6,426 nucleotides of DNA, from contig USBT01000052.1 in NCBI GenBank assembly GCA_900553025.1, forward strand, positions 1-6,426. Reading direction: 5' to 3'. The position numbers and the translations under genes are program-made. This DNA comes from an uncultured Eubacteriales bacterium (lineage in GTDB: Bacteria > Bacillota > Clostridia > Peptostreptococcales > Anaerovoracaceae). Below, one piece after another: positions 1 through 5,050 of this stretch (positions are counted from its first letter, which is position 1; each line of letters opens with the position of its first letter). Under the pieces are notes generated by a model. It was not told the origin of the DNA and did not search any database. It saw nothing but the letters and a program-made list of their open reading frames with translations.

Positions 1-1276
1 TGTTGCGCATCAATTCATCATGCAGCGCGGTCATTTTTACAAACCAGGTGCTGCGCGCATAGTAGATCAACGGTGTATCACAGCGCCAGCAATGTGGATA
101 TTCATGCTCAAACTTCGGTGCATCAAACAACTGTCCTCTGGCATCTAAGTCTTTTAATACCTCAGGGTCCGCTTTCTTTACGAAAATACCTGCAAATGGA
201 GTCTCTTCTGTCAACTCGCCTTTTTCATTTACAAACTGCACAAAAGGAAGGTCATAGTTTCTTCCCACATTGGCATCATCTTCACCAAATGCCGGTGCTG
301 TATGTACAATTCCTGTACCATCTTCTATGGTAACGTAATCCATTACTGTCACGAAGAATGCCTTTTCGCCCTCTTTCAGCTTGATGAAAGGCATCAATTG
401 CTCGTATTCTATATATTCGAGATCTGAGCCCTTCATTTCTTCAAGAATTTTATATGTATTCTCACCCAAAACCTTGTCTGCCAAGTGCTTGGCAACATAG
501 AAGATATTGCCTTTCTCGTCGCCCTCTGTCATCTCAACTCTGACATAATCGTAGTCAGGACCGACTGTAAGCATAGTATTTGCTGCCAGGGTCCACGAAG
601 TTGTTGTCCAAGCGAGGAAGTACTCATTATCTCGGTCTTTTCTTTTGAATTTTGCAGTTATGGTATTAGTCTTGACTTCCTTATACCCTTGAGCAACCTC
701 ATGCGATGCAAGACCTGTCCCACATCTTGGGCAGTACGGAAGTATTTTGTGCCCTTCATAGATCAAACCCTTCTTAAAAAATTCTTTAAGAATCCACCAT
801 CCAGTTTCGATATAGTTATTATCAAGGGTAATATATGGATTTTTCATATCAACCATATATGCCATTCGTTCTGTCATATCCTCCCACATTCCAGTGTATG
901 TAAATACGGATTCACGACACTTCTGGTTAAATTCTTTGATGCCATATTTTTCGATATCCTGTTTGCCGCTCATATTCAGCTGTTTCTCAACTTCAATCTC
1001 AACAGGAAGTCCGTGGGTATCCCAGCCAGCTTTACGGTTGACCTGGAAGCCCTTCATAGTCTTATACCTGCATACTGAATCCTTTAATGTACGAGCCATA
1101 ACATGATGTATTCCAGGCTTACCATTTGCAGTAGGCGGACCTTCATAAAAAACAAATGCAGGCTTTCCTTCCCTTGCAGTCACACATTTATGAAGAATAT
1201 CCTCCTTCTTCCAAACCTTAACTTGTTCTGATTGAACCTCTGCTACTGGCTTATCCGACAGATTCTTAAATTTCAT
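1..1276 (-). CDS. ileS: Isoleucine--tRNA ligase (IleS), N-terminal 425 residues, partial
   Basis: Cytoplasmic class I synthetase that charges tRNA-Ile with isoleucine and edits mischarged valine. The frame is open from the ATG at 1276 to the left edge: 425 codons of a protein usually about 1,040 residues long in this subtype. Seen: the nucleotide-binding signature at residues 46-62 (GPPTANGKPGIHHVMAR), GWDTHGLPVE at 84-93, the CP1 editing-domain motifs WTTTSWTLAANT (223-234) and GTGIVHTAPAFGEDD (320-334), and two CxxC pairs (C182/C185 and C396/C399) flanking the editing domain. These pairs match the split zinc site known in Thermus-type IleRS. The motifs resemble the Thermus/eukaryote-like subtype rather than the E. 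coli type. The 'HIGH' signature reads GIHH. The KMSKS loop and anticodon-binding domain lie outside the window. The start is set by AGGAGGGA (1286-1293), 9 nt upstream. A T-box leader precedes it. Identification is very secure. Confidence 0.97.
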   Translation of the reverse strand, partial: MKFKNLSDKPVAEVQSEQVKVWKKEDILHKCVTAREGKPAFVFYEGPPTANGKPGIHHVMARTLKDSVCRYKTMKGFQVNRKAGWDTHGLPVEIEVEKQLNMSGKQDIEKYGIKEFNQKCRESVFTYTGMWEDMTERMAYMVDMKNPYITLDNNYIETGWWILKEFFKKGLIYEGHKILPYCPRCGTGLASHEVAQGYKEVKTNTITAKFKRKDRDNEYFLAWTTTSWTLAANTMLTVGPDYDYVRVEMTEGDEKGNIFYVAKHLADKVLGENTYKILEEMKGSDLEYIEYEQLMPFIKLKEGEKAFFVTVMDYVTIEDGTGIVHTAPAFGEDDANVGRNYDLPFVQFVNEKGELTEETPFAGIFVKKADPEVLKDLDARGQLFDAPKFEHEYPHCWRCDTPLIYYARSTWFVKMTALHDELMRN

Positions 1277-1285
1277 TATTAAAAT

Positions 1286-1293
1286 TCCCTCCT
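1286..1293 (-). promoter_or_regulatory. Ribosome binding site of ileS
   Basis: AGGAGGGA on the minus strand lies 9 nt before the ATG at 1276 and fixes the ileS start. It sits about 37 nt downstream of the T-box terminator, outside that hairpin. The leader therefore appears to act by transcription attenuation rather than by hiding the RBS. Confidence 0.85.
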
Positions 1294-1329
1294 AAATAAT
1301 ACTAGATTTGTAAATGCAGACTGAGAAAT

Positions 1330-1359
1330 AAAAAATCCCCAACTACATTAAGTTAGGGA
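1330..1359 (-). terminator. T-box intrinsic terminator (attenuator)
   Basis: TCCCTAACT (1359-1351) pairs with AGTTGGGGA (1344-1336), giving a 9-bp stem with one T-G pair and a 6-nt loop. Six T residues (1335-1330) follow. It lies just 3' of the T-box sequence, where forming the antiterminator would compete with it. It should stop transcription when tRNA-Ile is charged. Confidence 0.93.
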
Positions 1360-1537
1360 CGATTAAACAAAATAACCGCGGTACCACCCTAGTTGCTGCC
1401 TCTATCAAGGTGCCTCTCATTAAAGTGTTCGACTCAGGAGTGATATTCACGTAGGCTTCACCGGATATCTCTCAGCAAATGATATCCTCTCTGTAAGGGT
1501 ATTACGCCAGGCTACTGGTTCCGTCACTGTCGTCGCT
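1330..1537 (-). promoter_or_regulatory. Isoleucine-specific T-box riboswitch (leader of ileS)
   Basis: A T-box leader binds uncharged tRNA and lets transcription continue only when charging is low. Seen, in 5'-3' order on the minus strand: Stem I, with its base formed by CGACGACAG (1535-1527) and CTGAGTCG (1437-1430); an apical hairpin pairing GGATATC (1487-1481) with GATATCC (1469-1463) around a loop containing GCTGAGAG; a specifier codon ATC at 1444-1442 in the context GTGAATATCACT; the conserved linker AACACTTTAATGAGAGG; the T-box AGGGTGGTACCGCGG (1390-1376); and a terminator hairpin. ATC is an isoleucine codon. The bulge UGGU (1386-1383) would pair with an ACCA acceptor end, and tRNA-Ile carries discriminator A. 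Both contacts agree with the downstream gene ileS. The pairings were drawn by eye and the exact 5' end is approximate. Confidence 0.96.
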
Positions 1538-1552
1538 ATTCAATTAAATGAT

Positions 1553-1581
1553 ATTTTAAATAATTTTATTAAAGTTGTCAA
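1553..1581 (-). promoter_or_regulatory. Sigma-A-type promoter for ileS
   Basis: The -35 box TTGACA (1581-1576) matches consensus. It is separated by exactly 17 bp from the -10 box TAAAAT (1558-1553, 5 of 6 matches). The predicted transcription start near 1546 falls about 10 nt before T-box Stem I, as expected for a leader driven by its own promoter. The call rests on sequence match and position only. Confidence 0.82.
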
Positions 1582-1586
1582 GACCC

Positions 1587-1604
1587 TAAATATCAAGATA
1601 TTTA
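1587..1604. repeat. 18-bp perfect inverted repeat next to the ileS promoter
   Basis: TAAATATC, AA, GATATTTA reads the same on both strands. It starts 5 bp upstream of the ileS -35 box and 12 bp downstream of the M50 protease stop codon. No T-run follows it in the direction of transcription, and a hairpin would have a very small loop, so it makes a poor intrinsic terminator. It could be a protein-binding operator, an mRNA 3'-end element of the protease gene, or a chance AT-rich palindrome. Confidence 0.5.
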
Positions 1605-1616
1605 TGCATTCGGCTT

Positions 1617-2333
1617 TTAGATAATATTGAGCACCGCTCGCATAATATTATAATAAAAGAATGATACGCTTTTGTCTAGGAATCCGTCAAGCGCGCCAAT
1701 AAATACAAGTGCCATAAGTATAAAGAAGCCGTTGCTATATAGTTTGTAATACCAATCATATCTTCTTAAATCAAACAATTGTGTTATCACCGAAAAGCCG
1801 TCTAGTGGCGGTATTGGAAGAAGATTAAAACACATCAACACTAAGTTGACAAATACAACATACTGTATCATTAAATTTAATATATTCCATGTAGAACCCA
1901 GAGAATATGCAATGCCAGCTTCAATAAGCAAAATTTGAATTACTGCAAATATAATGGCTATAATTAAATTAGTAGTAACACCCGCTAAAGAAACAAGTAA
2001 TTCATCTCTTTTGGGATTCTTATAATATCTCGGATCAATCATAACAGGCTTCCCCCAGCCAAAGCCCACTAACAAAAGAGCAATGAATCCCATGGGATCG
2101 ATGTGTGCAAGGGGGTTGAGGCTCAGTCTACCCTGATTTTTGGGGGTGGGATCCCCTAGCCAATGCGAAACATATCCGTGTGCAGCCTCATGAAAAGTTA
2201 TACCTATTATTATCCCTGGAAGGAACAACAACTTATTGATAAAACCAGAGGAGCTTCCAGTTATAAGCAAGAGGATTGCAGCTATAATTATTATAAAAAA
2301 TATCTTTGTTCTCTTATCAAAATTTATATTCAA
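1617..2333 (-). CDS. M50-family (site-2 protease class) membrane zinc metalloprotease
   Basis: A 238-residue multi-pass membrane protein of the short YwhC-like branch of peptidase family M50, which cleaves within or near the membrane. Seen: a hydrophobic N-terminal segment (about 10-26), the zinc motif HEAAH at residues 48-52 in a second hydrophobic stretch, GRLSLNPLAHIDPMG (68-82), FGWGKPV (91-97), and NLLPIPPLDG (170-179) carrying the third zinc ligand D178. Further hydrophobic segments lie at about 112-140, 152-172 and 203-216. All catalytic ligands are present. The conserved AGP-like turn reads LAGVTTN (116-122), with V in place of P. The start is TTG, chosen because AAGGAG sits 6 nt upstream and the family motifs need this N-terminus; the next in-frame ATG comes after the active site. 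Substrate unknown. It has its own candidate promoter, so it may not depend on the cobalamin-cls transcript. Confidence 0.93.
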   Translation of the reverse strand: MNINFDKRTKIFFIIIIAAILLLITGSSSGFINKLLFLPGIIIGITFHEAAHGYVSHWLGDPTPKNQGRLSLNPLAHIDPMGFIALLLVGFGWGKPVMIDPRYYKNPKRDELLVSLAGVTTNLIIAIIFAVIQILLIEAGIAYSLGSTWNILNLMIQYVVFVNLVLMCFNLLPIPPLDGFSVITQLFDLRRYDWYYKLYSNGFFILMALVFIGALDGFLDKSVSFFYYNIMRAVLNII

Positions 2334-2339
2334 TAAAAT

Positions 2340-2345
2340 CTCCTT
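2340..2345 (-). promoter_or_regulatory. Ribosome binding site that decides the TTG start of the M50 gene
   Basis: AAGGAG on the minus strand stands 6 nt before a TTG codon at 2333-2331. An ATG just upstream (2350-2348) is in another frame and reaches a stop after six codons. The TTG is therefore the only sensible start for the protease. Confidence 0.85.
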
Positions 2346-2386
2346 AACATATAAACGTAAACTGATATTTTGCCTTAATAGAGAGT

Positions 2387-2416
2387 ATTCTACACTAAGA
2401 CACAGCTATCCGTCAA
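2387..2416 (-). promoter_or_regulatory. Candidate sigma-A promoter for the M50 protease
   Basis: The -35 box TTGACG (2416-2411, 5 of 6) and -10 box TAGAAT (2392-2387, 5 of 6) are 18 bp apart in the 90-bp gap after cls. The expected start near 2380 would leave a leader of about 47 nt before the TTG start. No terminator hairpin is visible in the gap, so read-through from cls is also likely. Found by eye only. Confidence 0.6.
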
Positions 2417-2423
2417 AGTTTTT

Positions 2424-3887
2424 TTACAAAATATCCGAGAGAAGGACTGATATAGCTTCCTTAATCTTAATCCAAAGACCTCTTGATTCATAGTCTTCAA
2501 GTGTAACTTCAGTAGATAGCTTCATATCATCCTCAAATGTCTTCTCCATCTTATTTGCCAACTCTTTGTCATAAACAAAGGCATTAGCTTCAAAATTCAA
2601 TCTGAAGCTTCTAACATCAAAATTTGCGGAACCGACAGTTGAAACTTCCCCGTCTACAACAAGAGTTTTAGCATGCAGAAATCCATTTTCATATCTGAAC
2701 ACTCTGGCTCCTGACTTTATCAATTCTCCACAATACGAATAATTTGCCCAATATACGAATGGATGATCCGGCATGCAAGGAATCATGATTTTTACATCAA
2801 CCCCTGACTGCGCAGCCATTTTCAATGATTCAAGCATAGCTCTATCAGGTACAAAATACGGTGTTTGCAAATATATCTTCTCTCCGGCAAAAGTAATCAT
2901 ACGCATCATTGATCGCTTTATCTGTTCCTTGACAGAATCTGGTCCTGACATAACAATCTGTACAGCAATATCAGATTTAGTGTTTTCACTGTAGAAATCA
3001 ATTTCATCAAAATCAGGTTTTTCACCTCGTTCTACACTCCAGTCCATCAAAAAGATAGCCTTAAGGTCCTGCACTGAGTTTCCTACTATTCTAAGATGAG
3101 TATCCCTCCAATATCCAAACTTTTTCTTGAACCCCAGATATTCTTTGGCTATATTAAAGCCTCCAATATATCCATATTTATTATCAATTACAACTACTTT
3201 TCTGTGATTTCTATAATTGAGGTCAAAATTCAAATACTTAAATTTGGGTTTGAAAAAATATTCAACTTTACCACCAGCATCGATAAAGTCTTTAAGTTTT
3301 CTATCGCTTATACGCCTACTCCCAAGTGCATCAATCAAAAGTCTTACCTGAACGCCTTCTTTAGCCTTATCAGTTAGAATCTTAAGTAACCTTTGACCAA
3401 TAAAGTCAGGCTTGATAATATAAAATTCAATATCTATAGAATACTTAGCAGCCTTGATGTCTTTCATAAGACTCCTGAAGAAATCTTTGCCGTCACTAAA
3501 CATATCTATAGAATTATTTTGAGTGAGATAAGCCTCACCGTACACAAGATTCAGTTTTATCATCTGACGCCAAACATTTGCAACATCATTTGAAAATTCA
3601 AGTTTACCTGAGTTCATTTCCTCTATTTGGTCTTCAAGTGAATCTCGTATAATTTTTCTATCTTTGTCATCTAGCTTATATATTTTTCTTCTGCTTATAT
3701 TTTGGGCAAAAACCAAATAAACTACAGCTCCCACAATAGGAAGGAAAAACAGCACAAGAATCCATGCTAAGGTTTTAGCTGGATTCTTACGTTCTATAAA
3801 GATTATTACTAAAGCCAAGATTACATTAATAACAGATAGGGCTATTTCTAGTATCCATATCCATTGTGGCAAACTAAAATGAATCAT
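2424..3887 (-). CDS. cls: Cardiolipin synthase (phospholipase D superfamily)
   Basis: Membrane enzyme that joins two phosphatidylglycerol molecules into cardiolipin and glycerol. The 487-residue length is normal for Gram-positive Cls. Seen: two N-terminal membrane segments (about 9-31 and 40-61) with the typical ERKNPAKTLAW link (32-42), then two phospholipase D domains. The first HKD motif is H228-K230-D235, followed by GYIGGFN (239-245). The second is H405-K407-D412, followed by GSANFDVRSF (419-428). QTPYFVPD (341-348) and the C-terminal acidic and hydrophobic tail also fit the family. Both active-site halves are intact. The ATG at 3887 overlaps the cbiC stop codon as ATGA, and no good Shine-Dalgarno sequence precedes it, so translation is probably coupled to cbiC. 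Joining to cobalamin genes does not suggest a role in B12 synthesis; shared expression is the simplest reading. Confidence 0.96.
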   Translation of the reverse strand: MIHFSLPQWIWILEIALSVINVILALVIIFIERKNPAKTLAWILVLFFLPIVGAVVYLVFAQNISRRKIYKLDDKDRKIIRDSLEDQIEEMNSGKLEFSNDVANVWRQMIKLNLVYGEAYLTQNNSIDMFSDGKDFFRSLMKDIKAAKYSIDIEFYIIKPDFIGQRLLKILTDKAKEGVQVRLLIDALGSRRISDRKLKDFIDAGGKVEYFFKPKFKYLNFDLNYRNHRKVVVIDNKYGYIGGFNIAKEYLGFKKKFGYWRDTHLRIVGNSVQDLKAIFLMDWSVERGEKPDFDEIDFYSENTKSDIAVQIVMSGPDSVKEQIKRSMMRMITFAGEKIYLQTPYFVPDRAMLESLKMAAQSGVDVKIMIPCMPDHPFVYWANYSYCGELIKSGARVFRYENGFLHAKTLVVDGEVSTVGSANFDVRSFRLNFEANAFVYDKELANKMEKTFEDDMKLSTEVTLEDYESRGLWIKIKEAISVLLSDIL

Positions 3888-4510
3888 TTTTCTATACCAT
3901 ATTGTAATGCATTAACAATGGCAGCGGCGATATTGCTGCCACCCTTCCTGCCTCTTGCAACAATGGCAGGAATATTTAAATCAATTATTCTCTCTTTAGA
4001 TTCAACCACATTTACAAAACCTACAGGAACTGCTATTACTGCAACTGGATCAAGTCTACCTGACTTTACTAGTGATTCAATTGAGAGTAAAGCTGTAGGA
4101 GCATTTCCTATAGCAAAGATAACGGGCTTATCAAGCTTGGCCGCTCTTTCCATGCTAACAAGAGATCTTGTTACACCTCTGTCCTTAGCCTCCTTTGCTA
4201 CATCCTCATCACCTATAAAGCACAAAACCTCTCCGCCATATTCATGTATTCGCTTCTTGTTAATACCTGACTGTGCCATAGTAGTGTCAGTAACAATATA
4301 TGCACCTTCGGCTATAGCTTTTCTTATTATATTTTCTACTCCGTCTGTAAAATACATGTTGTCAGCATACTCAAAGTCGGCAGATGTATGTATACATCTC
4401 TTAATTATATCCTGATATCTTGGGTCGAGCTTCTTATCCCCAAGAGTTTCCGATATAATCTCCATACTTCTTTTTTCTATATCCATAGGAGCTATATTTT
4501 CTATTTTCAC
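3884..4510 (-). CDS. cbiC: Precorrin-8X / cobalt-precorrin-8 methylmutase (CbiC/CobH)
   Basis: Moves the C-11 methyl group of (cobalt-)precorrin-8 to C-12, giving (cobalt-)cobyrinate, the last corrin-ring step before side-chain amidation. At 208 residues it has the normal family length. Seen: IEKRSMEII (11-19), IHTSADFEYAD (40-50) with the catalytic histidine H41, VTDTTMAQSGI (73-83), FAIGNAPTAL (132-141), VPVGFVNVVESKE (161-173) and RGRKGGSNIAAAI (186-198). The start is GTG at 4510-4508, overlapping the cobO stop codon by one base (TAGTG). It is preferred over the ATG at codon 9 because family members begin about ten residues before the IExxS motif. A GGGG stretch lies about 11-12 nt upstream. 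In an anaerobe the substrate is probably the cobalt form (inference). Confidence 0.96.
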   Translation of the reverse strand: MKIENIAPMDIEKRSMEIISETLGDKKLDPRYQDIIKRCIHTSADFEYADNMYFTDGVENIIRKAIAEGAYIVTDTTMAQSGINKKRIHEYGGEVLCFIGDEDVAKEAKDRGVTRSLVSMERAAKLDKPVIFAIGNAPTALLSIESLVKSGRLDPVAVIAVPVGFVNVVESKERIIDLNIPAIVARGRKGGSNIAAAIVNALQYGIEK

Positions 4511-5049
4511 TATTTTTCAATCCCCTTTCTTGCAGGAATGCCTTGATCGTAAGGATGTTTAACCTTCTCAATCCTGGAAACATAGTCAGCAGCTTCAATC
4601 ATCTTCTCAGACGGGAATCTGCCTGTTATCACTACCTCTAGCTTCTCCGGCTTCTTCTCAAGAAAATCCAACAAAAGATTTTCATCAAGCACACCTGCTT
4701 CAATTGACCCTAATGCTTCATCAAGCACAAGCAAGTCATAATTGCCAGACATAACCTTATCAACAGCCTCCTTAAGCTGATTTGCACTCATCTCCTTTGT
4801 TTCTGCAAGCTCTTCCTCAGTCATTTGAAATGTAAATTTCTTAATCGGTTTTGCTGCAAGAATTTCAATATTATCCAGTGTTCTCAATACATTAAGTTCA
4901 CTGCTATTGCCATCTTTGAGAAACTGCATAAATAGCACTTTTAATCCAAATCCATGTGCTCTAACGGTTAGCCCAACAGCGGCAGTAGTTTTGCCCTTCC
5001 CATCACCACAGTAAATGTGCACCAATCCTAAATCGCTCTTTTTCCTCAT
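4510..5049 (-). CDS. cobO: Cob(I)yrinic acid a,c-diamide adenosyltransferase (CobO/BtuR/CobA type)
   Basis: Transfers the 5'-deoxyadenosyl group of ATP to the reduced cobalt of corrinoids, making the adenosyl form that CobQ uses. Seen in 179 residues: an atypical P-loop GDGKGKTTA (15-23), QFLKDG (42-47), FTFQMTEEE (72-80), LLVLDEAL (106-113), VITGR (140-144) and KHPYDQGIPARKGIE (164-178), the family's C-terminal signature. It lacks the N-terminal helical extension of about 20 residues found in Salmonella CobA. By rough alignment with that enzyme, F72 corresponds to F91 and F74 to W93, residues known to help displace the lower cobalt ligand. The ATG at 5049 is one base after the cobQ stop (TGATATG). 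Its RBS AGGAGGG lies inside the last cobQ codons. Confidence 0.95.
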   Translation of the reverse strand: MRKKSDLGLVHIYCGDGKGKTTAAVGLTVRAHGFGLKVLFMQFLKDGNSSELNVLRTLDNIEILAAKPIKKFTFQMTEEELAETKEMSANQLKEAVDKVMSGNYDLLVLDEALGSIEAGVLDENLLLDFLEKKPEKLEVVITGRFPSEKMIEAADYVSRIEKVKHPYDQGIPARKGIEK

Positions 5050-5050
5050 A

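Noticed and set aside
73..333. 86-codon open frame on the plus strand
   Set aside because: It is antisense to the ileS editing domain and has no recognisable features.
485..1078. 197-codon open frame on the plus strand
   Set aside because: It lies wholly antisense to ileS, whose minus-strand frame shows continuous conserved motifs. The plus-strand product resembles no family and has no convincing RBS.
2417..2426. T-rich run on the plus strand at the end of cls, considered as terminator tail
   Set aside because: On the transcribed (minus) strand it is an A-run, and no stable hairpin sits beside it.
3920..3940. GGCAGC...GCTGCC inverted repeat that could look like a terminator
   Set aside because: It lies inside cbiC and codes for the conserved SNIAAAI stretch; no T-run follows, and transcription must continue into cls.
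3864..4415. 183-codon open frame on the plus strand
   Set aside because: It is a mirror of the conserved cbiC reading frame; its low-complexity Ser/Ala/Leu composition is typical of an antisense shadow.
4484..4486. ATG at codon 9 as the cbiC start
   Set aside because: Starting there would remove the usual CbiC N-terminus; the upstream GTG with TAGTG overlap fits family length and operon spacing better.
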